From Acidimicrobiaceae bacterium (GTDB lineage Bacteria; Actinomycetota; Acidimicrobiia; Acidimicrobiales; Aldehydirespiratoraceae), in NCBI GenBank assembly GCA_002729125.1, contig PBTQ01000026.1, forward strand, positions 1 through 47,380: a stretch of 47,380 nt of DNA, written 5' to 3'. Below, in pieces: positions 27,297-35,382 of this stretch. The notes beneath the pieces were generated by a model, which searched no databases, had not been told where the DNA came from, and saw nothing but the letters and a program-made list of their open reading frames with translations. The translations under genes were made by a program, and so were the position numbers. Positions within the stretch are counted from its first letter, which is position 1. Each line of letters begins with the position of its first letter.

Positions 27297-28130
27297 ATGA
27301 GCCTCACCCTCGTCGTCATGGCCGCCGGGCTTGGCTCCCGGTTCGGTGGTACCAAGCAACTCGCTGTCATCGGTGCTCACGGCGAGGCGTTTCTCGACTT
27401 CGCGATCAAGGACGCCATGGCCGCCGGCATGGACAAGGTCGTGTTGATCGTGCGGTCCGACATCGAAGCGGATGTGCGTCGACACGTCGCAGGCCAGCAT
27501 CCCGACCTCGACGTTGCCTACGTCCTGCAGGACACTCACGGCCCGAAGCGGGACAAGCCGTGGGGTACCGGCCACGCCGTGCTGACCGCTGCCCTCGAGG
27601 TTCCCGGCGCGTTCTGCGTGCTCAACGCCGACGACTACTACGGCGCCTCGACCTATGTGGCGCTCGCCGAAGCGGCGGCGGATTTGCCTGACGACCGTGC
27701 GCTGCTCGCTGGCTTCCGACTCGATCAGACGCTGCCCGAGGTCGGCGAGGTCTCCCGCGGGATCTGTGAGGTCGTCGACGGCGAGTTCGTGTCGCTCGTG
27801 GAGACCCACGGCATCGGGCGTCGGGAGGATGGTTCGATCACCTCGACCGAACCCGAGGGGCGCCTCGCCGATGACGCCGTCGCGTCGATGAACTGCTGGG
27901 TCTTCCCGAACAATCTGTTCGACCACCTTGGGTCCGGCTTCGAGACCTTCCTCGCCGAGCACGGTCATGAACTTAAGACCGAATACCTGCTGCCGACGGT
28001 CGTGAACGACCTCAAGGCTGCCGGCACCTACACCGTCGGTGTGGTGCCAACCAGCGAACCGTGGGTCGGCGTGACCAACCCCGACGACCTCGAGATCGCC
28101 CGGCAGCGGATCAACGATCTTCGGTCGTAG
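27297..28130 (+). CDS. Nucleotidyltransferase (NTP_transferase family)
   Basis: The product is 277 aa. The N-terminal nucleotide-binding signature is VVMAAGLGSRFGGTKQL, and LNADDYYG carries the metal-binding Asp residues. The family makes NDP-sugars or NMP-linked small molecules from a phosphorylated substrate and NTP. The divergent N-terminal half (QDTHGPKRDKPWGTGHAV) and the lack of sugar-pathway neighbours leave the substrate open. The 3' end overlaps the convergent DUF427 gene by 20 nt. Confidence 0.87.
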   Translation: MSLTLVVMAAGLGSRFGGTKQLAVIGAHGEAFLDFAIKDAMAAGMDKVVLIVRSDIEADVRRHVAGQHPDLDVAYVLQDTHGPKRDKPWGTGHAVLTAALEVPGAFCVLNADDYYGASTYVALAEAAADLPDDRALLAGFRLDQTLPEVGEVSRGICEVVDGEFVSLVETHGIGRREDGSITSTEPEGRLADDAVASMNCWVFPNNLFDHLGSGFETFLAEHGHELKTEYLLPTVVNDLKAAGTYTVGVVPTSEPWVGVTNPDDLEIARQRINDLRS

Positions 28131-28752
28131 CGGCGACGACGAGACGCTCGCCGTCGATCGTCAGGGCGACCCGCTCGTTGTAGAAGCAGATTAGGCCCTT
28201 CACTGGTGCCGATTCCGGGAGGGGCTCGTCGTAGCCCCAGGCGAGGTCGGTGTGAGTACCGAGTCCCACGTCCACCGTCCAGTAGCGGGCGAACCCCTTG
28301 TACGGGCAACCGGTGCTGGTCTCGGTCGGTGTGAGGTGTTCCGTTCGGACGTCGGCGACCGGAAGGTAGTAGCGGGGAGGCAGACCGGTCTCGTAGAGGA
28401 TCGTCGGGTTGGTCGAGTCGGCGACGACGATGCCATCGACCTCGATCACAACGTGGCGGCTCGACGGCTGGGCGTCGACTCGGCGGTACGGATCCCGAGG
28501 ATGGACGAAGACCTCCTCGTCCTCCTCGAACCAGCGCTCGACGTGGGCGAACTCGATCTTCACGTGGCGGGGCAACTCGTCGAGTGCCGTCGTGGGCAGG
28601 GCGGGGTCGTGGACATCGACGACCGGGATGTACCAGTACGGGTAGTACTCGTGTTCCCACACGAGCTGAGCGGCTTTCGTGTCGACGACCGTGCGGTCAC
28701 CGATGATGCCTCGGATCCACTTTGCGGTCGGCTCGATCTTGAGGACGCTCAC
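28111..28752 (-). CDS. DUF427 domain protein
   Basis: The product is 213 aa. The DUF427 pattern is visible twice: an N-terminal part (WIRGIIGDRTVVDTK, EYYPYWYIP) and a C-terminal part (VVIEVDGIVVADST, LYETGLPPRYYLP, TGCPYKGFARYW, YDEPLPE). The fold is a small beta-barrel known structurally, but its biochemical role is not established. The ORF track's 355-aa version starts inside the antisense of the next gene; GTG 28752 is the last start before the conserved sequence. Divergent from the gamma-glutamyltransferase gene (57 nt between starts). Confidence 0.78.
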   Translation of the reverse strand: MSVLKIEPTAKWIRGIIGDRTVVDTKAAQLVWEHEYYPYWYIPVVDVHDPALPTTALDELPRHVKIEFAHVERWFEEDEEVFVHPRDPYRRVDAQPSSRHVVIEVDGIVVADSTNPTILYETGLPPRYYLPVADVRTEHLTPTETSTGCPYKGFARYWTVDVGLGTHTDLAWGYDEPLPESAPVKGLICFYNERVALTIDGERLVVAATTEDR

Positions 28753-28809
28753 GATGACGAGAACACGCTCGGCACGCAGTTGATTCCACGCCTGCGCAAT
28801 GCTTGGCGC

Positions 28810-30366
28810 ATGCTGCCTCCCGTCGTCACCCGCCACGCCGCCAACGCAATGGTCTCCACGATCGACCATCTCGCCACCGAAGCGGGCGTCGACGTGCTCC
28901 GCGAGGGTGGTTCGGCGGTCGATGCCGCGATCGCCGCCAATGCCGTGCTGTCGGTGACGTGCCCGAACATGTGCGGCATGGGCGGCGATCTCTGGGCGCT
29001 CGTGCACCACACCGACGGCCCGCCGGAGGCGCTCGATGCCTCGGGCATGGCCGGCTCCGGTGCCGACCCCGACGCCGCCCGGGCCGAGGGGCTCACGGCC
29101 GTCCCGATGAAGAACGACATCCGGGCGGTGACCGTGCCGGGCGCGATCGACGGCTGGCTCGCCCTCCACGAACGCCACGGCCGACTCGACCTCGACACCG
29201 TGTTCGCCTCAGCGATCCGCTTCGCCGAGGACGGCTTTCCGGTCCACCCAACGCTGAGCGTGACCCTTCACCTCGTCGCTGCGGTCGATCACGTCGATCT
29301 TCCGGCTGCAGCGCCCGCAGGTGCCGTCATCACTCGGCCGGGTTCGGCTCGGGCGTTGCGGGCGATTGCTCGTGACGGCCGCGCCGGCTTCTACGAGGGC
29401 GAGTTCGGTGAGGGTTTGCTGGCGGCTGGCCCTGACGAGTTCGTGCCCACCGACCTCGCCACCGTGCAGGCCCGCTGGGTCGAGCCGATCAAGGTCGACG
29501 CCTTCGGCCACCAGATCTGGTCGGTTCCACCGACAAGCCAGGGGTACCTCACCCTGCTGTCCGCGGCGATCGCGGACGGAATCGAGTTCGATGACGACGG
29601 TCTCGGCGCGCACGTCCTCGTCGAGGCGGCAATCCAGGCCGGGCATGACCGGCCGACCGAACTCTTCGAGGGAGCCGATCCGGTTCGGCTCCTCGATGCC
29701 GAGCGCATTGCGGATCGACGGGCCGCGATCGATCTCGAGCGGGCCGGCGGGGTTGCCACCCCCAGCTTCGACGGCGACACGACGTATCTGTGCGTGATCG
29801 ACGGCGACGGCATGGGGGTGTCGCTCATCAACTCCAATGCCAGTGGTTTCGGTGCGCACGTCGTCGCCGGTTCGAGCGGCATCTTCTTGCACGATCGAGG
29901 CCTCGGCTTCTCGCTTCAGGCCGGGCATCCCGCCGAGTACCGACCCGGGAAGCGGCCGCCGCACACGCTGGCACCGGCGCTCGTCACCCACCCCGGCGGC
30001 CGTCTGCGCACTGTGCTCGGCACGATGGGCGGCGACGCCCAGCCCCAGATCATCCTGCAGATGTTGGCGGCCTCACTCCGCCACGGTCGCAGTGCCGGTC
30101 AGGTGGTCGGCCGAGGGCGTTGGCGCATCGCCCCCGTCGTCGAAACCGGTTTCTCGACGTGGGCGCCGGGCGTCAGCCGCACGGTCGAGTTGGAGGACCA
30201 CGTCCCTCAGGCGATCGTCGACGCGCTCGCCGCCCGCGGGCACGAACTCGGCACGGCCGAGTATTCCCAGTTCGGCCATGCCCACCTGATCGAGATCACT
30301 GAGCACGGCTCGTTGGCCGGCGCGGCGGATCCGAGGGCGCTTGCGGGTGCCGCCACCGGCTTCTAG
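28810..30366 (+). CDS. Gamma-glutamyltransferase family protein
   Basis: The product is 518 aa. Family sequence begins with HAANAMVSTIDHLATEAG and LREGGSAVDAAIAANAVL. The autoprocessing Thr that becomes the N-terminal nucleophile is likely in GDTTYLCVID, and LGTMGGDAQPQ is the conserved C-terminal loop. GGTs cleave gamma-glutamyl bonds of glutathione and related compounds. No signal peptide is visible, so this may be a cytoplasmic relative such as a cephalosporin-acylase-type Ntn hydrolase. The ORF track start at 28252 is antisense to DUF427; ATG 28810 is chosen. The stop forms a CTAG overlap with the convergent peptidase. Confidence 0.88.
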   Translation: MLPPVVTRHAANAMVSTIDHLATEAGVDVLREGGSAVDAAIAANAVLSVTCPNMCGMGGDLWALVHHTDGPPEALDASGMAGSGADPDAARAEGLTAVPMKNDIRAVTVPGAIDGWLALHERHGRLDLDTVFASAIRFAEDGFPVHPTLSVTLHLVAAVDHVDLPAAAPAGAVITRPGSARALRAIARDGRAGFYEGEFGEGLLAAGPDEFVPTDLATVQARWVEPIKVDAFGHQIWSVPPTSQGYLTLLSAAIADGIEFDDDGLGAHVLVEAAIQAGHDRPTELFEGADPVRLLDAERIADRRAAIDLERAGGVATPSFDGDTTYLCVIDGDGMGVSLINSNASGFGAHVVAGSSGIFLHDRGLGFSLQAGHPAEYRPGKRPPHTLAPALVTHPGGRLRTVLGTMGGDAQPQIILQMLAASLRHGRSAGQVVGRGRWRIAPVVETGFSTWAPGVSRTVELEDHVPQAIVDALAARGHELGTAEYSQFGHAHLIEITEHGSLAGAADPRALAGAATGF

Positions 30367-31700
30367 CCGAGGAGGTCTCGGACGAGGTCGTGGTAGAAGC
30401 GCGTCGTCAGATCGAGCGATTCGAGATCGATGCGTTCATTGTGGCCATGGAAACGTGAGCCGAACTCGGCCGGGGTCAGCGTGGGGCTGAGCAGTCCCGC
30501 CCCGTAGGCCACGGCGCCGAGGTCTCGATGGACGCGAGCGTCGGTGAAGCCGACGCTGATCGTCGGGGCGATGCGGCTGGTGGGAAACGGGTTGGCGACG
30601 GCCTTCTGCATCGAGTCCCACAGTGGCGTGTCGATCTGGGACTGGGTCGACGGCTCTTCGAGGATGACCTCGACGCTGACCTGGTCGTAGATGTCGCCGA
30701 GCGCGTGGCGAAGGTGTTCTTCGACGTCCTCATGGGTCTCCCCGGGCAGGGTGCGGATGTCGACGTCGATTTCGACGACATCGGGGATGATGTTCGTCTT
30801 GGTCTGGCTGGTGACCACGTTCGGCGAGAACGTGGTGTGGGTGCAGGCGTGCCAGTTCCCGACCGGGGCCGAGGCCGGCAGGGTCGCAAGCGCCTCGTCG
30901 ATGGCGCCCTCGTCGAGCAGCACCGCCCGCAGTTCTGGGTCGAGGCCCATCGCGTCGACCTGGGGTCGCCAGTACTCATGGAATGACGACGACGGGTTGT
31001 ACTCGGCGATCCGTTGCACGACCGCCGCTGCCTTCACCACCGCATTGTCGGAGCGGTACGGGCGAGAGCCATGGCCCGGTGTGCCGCGCACCCGGAGGCG
31101 ACGCCAGGCGATGCCCTTCTCGCCCACGACCATGGCGATGGCCGGGTCTTGTTCGCTCCCAACGTGGAGACCGCCGTTTTCGGTGAGGAGGTAATCGGTC
31201 GTGATGACGTCGGGATGGTGCTCGCCCATCCAGCGGGCCCCGTAGGCGCTGCCGGCCTCTTCATCGGCGACAGCGAAGAAGACGAGGTCACCCTTGAGGC
31301 GGGTGCCGGATCGGGCGATCGCCCGGGTGACGACCGCCATCGAGGCGGTGAGGTTGAGCATGTCGACGGCCCCGCGGCCCCAGACCTCGTTGTTGATCAC
31401 CTCGCCGCCGAAGGGATCCTCGTCCCAGCCGTCGGGGCTGATCGGTACGACATCGGTGTGGCCGTTGAGACACAGACTCGGCGCGTTGGGGTCGGTCCCC
31501 TCGATCCGGGCGACGAGCGACGTACGCCCCGGGGCGGCGTGGTACTGCTGCACCTCGACGCCGGTCCCCTCGAGAAAGGTGGTGAGAACATCCGCGTTGC
31601 GGATCTCTTGGCCCGACTCCGTGTGCCCATCGTTCACGCAGGCGTTGCGGATCAGGGTCTGCAGCAATTCGACGGTTTCGTCACCACGCGGCTCGGTCAT
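30363..31700 (-). CDS. M20 family metallopeptidase/deacylase
   Basis: The product is 445 aa. Metal-binding motifs: LNGHTDVVP (His), WGRGAVDML (bridging Asp), VADEEAGSAYGA (catalytic and metal Glu) and a late His in FHGHNERID. The family hydrolyses peptide or amide bonds in amino acid conjugates, using two zinc ions. The middle part (RVRGTPGHGSRPYRSDNAV) is the usual lid domain start. ATG 31700 gives a full N-terminus. It is convergent with the gamma-glutamyltransferase gene, sharing CTAG. Confidence 0.92.
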   Translation of the reverse strand: MTEPRGDETVELLQTLIRNACVNDGHTESGQEIRNADVLTTFLEGTGVEVQQYHAAPGRTSLVARIEGTDPNAPSLCLNGHTDVVPISPDGWDEDPFGGEVINNEVWGRGAVDMLNLTASMAVVTRAIARSGTRLKGDLVFFAVADEEAGSAYGARWMGEHHPDVITTDYLLTENGGLHVGSEQDPAIAMVVGEKGIAWRRLRVRGTPGHGSRPYRSDNAVVKAAAVVQRIAEYNPSSSFHEYWRPQVDAMGLDPELRAVLLDEGAIDEALATLPASAPVGNWHACTHTTFSPNVVTSQTKTNIIPDVVEIDVDIRTLPGETHEDVEEHLRHALGDIYDQVSVEVILEEPSTQSQIDTPLWDSMQKAVANPFPTSRIAPTISVGFTDARVHRDLGAVAYGAGLLSPTLTPAEFGSRFHGHNERIDLESLDLTTRFYHDLVRDLLG

Positions 31701-31876
31701 GACCTCAGTCTGGCCGATGCTCGAGTTGCCTTGGCGGTGCGTCGGCTCGACACCGAACGCATTGGGGCATGACGCTCGCTCCCTGTCGCCGGCGCAAACA
31801 GGTCGTGGCCGCCGCAGGTAGTCTGCTGACGCGAAGCCGAGCCAGCGGGGCCCGGTGGGATCGCGTCAGGAGCGTC

Positions 31877-33286
31877 ATGCGGGGCATCATCGCCGCCGGG
31901 ACTCACATCCCGCACTACCGACTCGACCGCACCGAAGTCGCGGCCTTCTTCGGCAAGGGAGGTGGTCGCGGCCAGCGCTCGGTGGCCTCCTACGACGAAG
32001 ACACCACCACGATGGGCGTCGCCGCCGCTCGTCGGGCCCTGGCCTCCACCGACCTCGAGCCGCAGGAACTCTGGTTCGCCACGGCCTCCCCGGCATACCT
32101 CGAGAAGACCAACGCCACCGCAGTCCACGCCGCACTGCAACTCGGTCCCGAGGTCGGCGCCCTCGACTTCGGTGGCGCACTGCGTTCCGGCGCCGGAGCC
32201 CTGCGCACGGCGCTCACGGCAGGCGTGTCGACGCTCGTCGCCGCCGCTGATCAGCGCGGTGGACTGGCCACCTCCGCCGACGAGGCCGCCGGTGGCGACG
32301 GCGCAGCAGCGGTGCTCATCGGGGACGACACCGATGGTCCGGTGATCGCCGAGTACCTCGGTGCCGGGGTCGCAACAGAAGAGTTCCTCGAGCGCTGGCG
32401 TCTTCCCGGGGGTGACCGCTCCCGTGCCTGGGAAGAGCGCTTCGGTGAGGTCACCTACGGTCCGCTCATGAGCCAGGCCTGGGAACGGGCCCTGGCCGCC
32501 ACGTCGCTCTCCGCCGACGACATCGACAAACTGATCGTCACCGGCACGCATGGCCGTGCGGTGGCCCGCAACGCAAAGCGCCTTGGCGTGCGCGACGAAG
32601 CGATGATCGATGATCTCTCGGGTTCGGTCGGCAACACCGGCACAGCTCACCCGCTCCTCGTCCTCTCCTCGGCCCTCGAGCAGGCCTCACCCGGCGAGAC
32701 CATCGCCGTCATGACCCTCGCCGACGGCGTTGAGGTCATCGTGCTGCGCACCACCGACGCCATCTCCGCTGTCTCGCCGGCGATGTCGACTGCCGGCCAG
32801 ATCGCCTCGGGCACCACGGTCTCATACGGAAAATTCCTGTCCTGGCGCGGAATGGTCTCGGTCGAACCACCCAACCGGCCGCTCCCGAACCGCCCGTCCG
32901 CATCGGCGGCCCATCGGCGCGACGACTGGAAGTTCGGCTTCGTCGGCAGCCGTGACCGCAGCTCTGGGATGATCCACCTGCCGCCTGCTCGGGTCTCGGA
33001 GAAAGGCGGTGCCGTCGACGACATGGAACCCGTGCCGATGGCCGACACGGTCGGCACGGTCGTGAGCTTCACGATCGACAAGCTCGTCTACTCACCGAGT
33101 CCACCGGTGGTGTTCGCCGTCGTCGACTTCGACGGTGGCGGTCGTGCTCCACTCGAACTCGCCGACTGCGGGCCCGACGAGATCGAGGTCGGTATGCGGG
33201 TGCTGCCGACGTTCCGTCGCCTGTTCACGGCCGATGAGATCCACAACTACTTCTGGAAGGTCGCGCCGGTGAGGGGAGTTCGTTAA
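31877..33286 (+). CDS. HMG-CoA-synthase-like (thiolase-fold) protein fused to OB-fold DUF35 domain
   Basis: The product is 469 aa. Residues 1-330 follow the HMGCS/FabH-like thiolase fold: MRGIIAAGTHIPHYRLDR, TTTMGVAAARRAL, VTGTHGRAVARNAKRL (His region) and SGSVGNTGTAHPLL (Asn region). At the nucleophile site, where relatives have A-C-x-G-G-T, this protein reads ALRSGAGAL, so the Cys appears to be Leu102. The last 110 residues resemble a DUF35 OB fold (GTVVSFTIDKLVY, PPVVFAVVDFDGGGR). The zinc-ribbon Cys pairs expected before it are absent (GFVGSRDRSSGMIHLPP). Archaeal thiolase-HMGCS-DUF35 complexes have these as separate chains. ATG 31877 has GGAG just upstream. The stop overlaps the thiolase start (TAATG). 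Confidence 0.82.
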   Translation: MRGIIAAGTHIPHYRLDRTEVAAFFGKGGGRGQRSVASYDEDTTTMGVAAARRALASTDLEPQELWFATASPAYLEKTNATAVHAALQLGPEVGALDFGGALRSGAGALRTALTAGVSTLVAAADQRGGLATSADEAAGGDGAAAVLIGDDTDGPVIAEYLGAGVATEEFLERWRLPGGDRSRAWEERFGEVTYGPLMSQAWERALAATSLSADDIDKLIVTGTHGRAVARNAKRLGVRDEAMIDDLSGSVGNTGTAHPLLVLSSALEQASPGETIAVMTLADGVEVIVLRTTDAISAVSPAMSTAGQIASGTTVSYGKFLSWRGMVSVEPPNRPLPNRPSASAAHRRDDWKFGFVGSRDRSSGMIHLPPARVSEKGGAVDDMEPVPMADTVGTVVSFTIDKLVYSPSPPVVFAVVDFDGGGRAPLELADCGPDEIEVGMRVLPTFRRLFTADEIHNYFWKVAPVRGVR

Positions 33287-34479
33287 TGGGTTCGCACGGC
33301 ATCAAGGACCAGGTTGCGATCATCGGCATGGGCTGCACGCCCTTCACCGAGCACTGGGACAAGTCACTCGACGATCTGATCATCGACGCAGCCCAGCTCA
33401 CCTATGCCTCCGCAGGCATCCACCAGGACGACATCGATGCGTTCTGGTTCGGCACCTCGCAGTCCGCAGCCTCGGGTCTCGCCATGGGCGGCCCGCTGAA
33501 GATTCACGGCAAGCCGATCACCCGTGTCGAGAACTACTGCACGACCGGCTCCGAGGCGATGCGTGCGGCGGCCTACGCCGTGGCGTCCGGCGCCTACGAC
33601 GTCGTGATGGCGCTCGGGGCGGAGAAGGTGAAGGACGGCGGATACCAGGGCCTCAATGCCTTCCCGATCCCAACCGACGGTACCCAGCGAACACTCACGG
33701 CGGCCGGCATGTTCAGCCTGATCCTTCCGGCGTACGCCAAAAAGTACGGCGTCGACGAGGACGAGATCCGCTACTCGGTCGCCACGATCGCCGAGAAGAA
33801 CCACTTCAACGGGGCCCGCAATCCGCTGGCCCAGTTCCGCCGGGAGACCAGCGCCGAGCAGATCTGTCAGATGGCTGCGGTCGCCGGACGCCTTTCCGTG
33901 TTCGACTGCGCAGGCGTCGCCGATGGTGCTGCAGCGGTGATCATGTGTCGGGCCGAGGACGCTCACAAGTACACCGACAATGCCCTCTACGTGAAGGCGC
34001 TGTCGTTTGTGGCCGGCACGGGTGCCGGTTCGCTCGACCCCGACTACGACTACACGACCCTGCCTGAGTGCAAGTGGTCGGCCGACGATGCCTACGCCCA
34101 GGCCGGCGTCACGTCACCGCGTGACGAGATCGCCGTCGCCGAAGTCCACGACTGCTTCACGCCGACCGAACTCGTGTTGATGGAGGACCTCGGGTTCTCC
34201 GACCCCGGCCAGGCCTGGCGGGACGTGCTCGACGGCGCGTTCCGTCTCGACGGTCGCCTGCCGGTTAACAGCGACGGTGGCCTAAAGGCGTTCGGCCATC
34301 CGGTCGGAGCATCGGGGCTGCGCATGCTCTACGAGATCTGGCTTCAGCTGCGCGGTGAAGCACCCGAGGAGCGGCGCATCGCCGACCACGGTCGCAAGCT
34401 CGGGCTGGTGCACAACCTCGGCGGGTATCCCGGAGAGATGGTGAGTTTCGTCGGGATCTACGGCACCGAGCTCGGCTGA
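33286..34479 (+). CDS. Thiolase-superfamily protein (SCP-x/lipid-transfer type)
   Basis: The product is 397 aa. The nucleophile is Cys85 in ENYCTTGSEA, the first His lies in AEVHDCFTPTE and the last in GHPVGASGLRM. The His-x-Cys pair of ordinary degradative thiolases near the C-terminus is not seen, as in the SCP-x-type group. Such proteins are acetyl-CoA acetyltransferases or, when paired with DUF35 partners, retro-aldolases of steroid side chains. The start overlaps the stop of the HMGCS/DUF35 gene by one base, so the two are likely made in equal amounts and may form a complex. Confidence 0.88.
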   Translation: MGSHGIKDQVAIIGMGCTPFTEHWDKSLDDLIIDAAQLTYASAGIHQDDIDAFWFGTSQSAASGLAMGGPLKIHGKPITRVENYCTTGSEAMRAAAYAVASGAYDVVMALGAEKVKDGGYQGLNAFPIPTDGTQRTLTAAGMFSLILPAYAKKYGVDEDEIRYSVATIAEKNHFNGARNPLAQFRRETSAEQICQMAAVAGRLSVFDCAGVADGAAAVIMCRAEDAHKYTDNALYVKALSFVAGTGAGSLDPDYDYTTLPECKWSADDAYAQAGVTSPRDEIAVAEVHDCFTPTELVLMEDLGFSDPGQAWRDVLDGAFRLDGRLPVNSDGGLKAFGHPVGASGLRMLYEIWLQLRGEAPEERRIADHGRKLGLVHNLGGYPGEMVSFVGIYGTELG

Positions 34480-35282
34480 CGGATTCCGGCACGGCTCGCC
34501 CGCCGTGGCCGACCGATACGGACTTCGGTCCCCGGAGTCCAGTGCACGACCGGGTCACCGGTCGGCTCCGGGAGCCCGGCACCGTCGAGGAGTTCGTCGT
34601 CGAGTTCGAGGAGTTCGCCGCGAAAGAGGGGCCAGCGTCCGTGATCGACGGGGGCATACACGGTGAACGCTTGCGCCGCGTCCATGCTCGGAAAGCGGGA
34701 ATAGAGCCCCCAGCGTGACGTGAGGAAGCGTTCGAAGTCCGAGACGTCGCCATCGGCGATGGGTGTCCCGATACGGACGACACTGTGATGGGAGGGCAGT
34801 GCGCCGTCGTTCGTGCGGCGGCGGGGCCAGCGGCGGGTGGAGTCGTAGCGCCACACGCCGTCGGTCGCTCGGCGGCCGGCATCGATCGACATATCGGCCC
34901 AGAAGTACGGAAGCCCGTACGCGGCACGTGCCGTCAGCGAGGCGAGCAACCCACCCGCCTCGAGCGAACAGAACCAGACTCCCGGCGTGCCATCGGGCCC
35001 CCGGACGTAGGTGCGCACGTTGGTTTCCGGAAACGTGCCGACGAACGGCAGCCGCAGCCCGCCGGGGGTGCCGACCCCCATCTCGAAGGGAACGACGGCG
35101 ACCCACGCCCGCTGGATCCCATCGGCATCAGGCCAGGTGTCGATCGTGAGGTCGTCGGGGAGGAGTGCTTGGACGACCTCGGGCGCGAAGGGGTAGTGGA
35201 TGAAGAGGAGGTCGCGCCACCACATGCGCATGACCTCGAAGCGGACCCGTTCGGGGGGGAGCGGCGGGTACGGACCGGACAT
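34458..35282 (-). CDS. DUF2071 (YqjF-like) protein
   Basis: The product is 274 aa. The conserved pattern WRDLLFIHYPFAPEVVQ, RAWVAVVPFEMG, FPETNVRTYVRGPDG and FCSLEAGG fits DUF2071 as I know it. The family has an acetoacetate-decarboxylase-like barrel, and its function is not established. The start is either ATG 35282 or ATG 35318 (286 aa). I favour the former because 35318 adds 12 non-conserved residues. The 3' end overlaps the thiolase by 22 nt on the opposite strand. Divergent from the CoA-transferase. Confidence 0.78.
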   Translation of the reverse strand: MSGPYPPLPPERVRFEVMRMWWRDLLFIHYPFAPEVVQALLPDDLTIDTWPDADGIQRAWVAVVPFEMGVGTPGGLRLPFVGTFPETNVRTYVRGPDGTPGVWFCSLEAGGLLASLTARAAYGLPYFWADMSIDAGRRATDGVWRYDSTRRWPRRRTNDGALPSHHSVVRIGTPIADGDVSDFERFLTSRWGLYSRFPSMDAAQAFTVYAPVDHGRWPLFRGELLELDDELLDGAGLPEPTGDPVVHWTPGTEVRIGRPRRASRAGIRQPSSVP

Positions 35283-35370
35283 CGCCTGAGTTTCCCAGGT
35301 AGGGCCGGGTAACGACATGGTGGGCGGAAAACTTGCAGTCGCGCATCTGACGACCGGTGCGTACCCGCTC

Positions 35371-35376
35371 TACGAT
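35371..35376 (+). promoter_or_regulatory. -10 element of the double CoA-transferase gene
   Basis: TACGAT, then ccgccc (6 nt), then ATG 35383. It supports ATG 35383 over the ORF-track start at 35317. Confidence 0.5.
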
Positions 35377-35382
35377 CCGCCC

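Noticed and set aside
28753-29178. 142-residue N-terminal extension of the DUF427 ORF
   Set aside because: It is antisense to the gamma-glutamyltransferase N-terminus and unlike DUF427.
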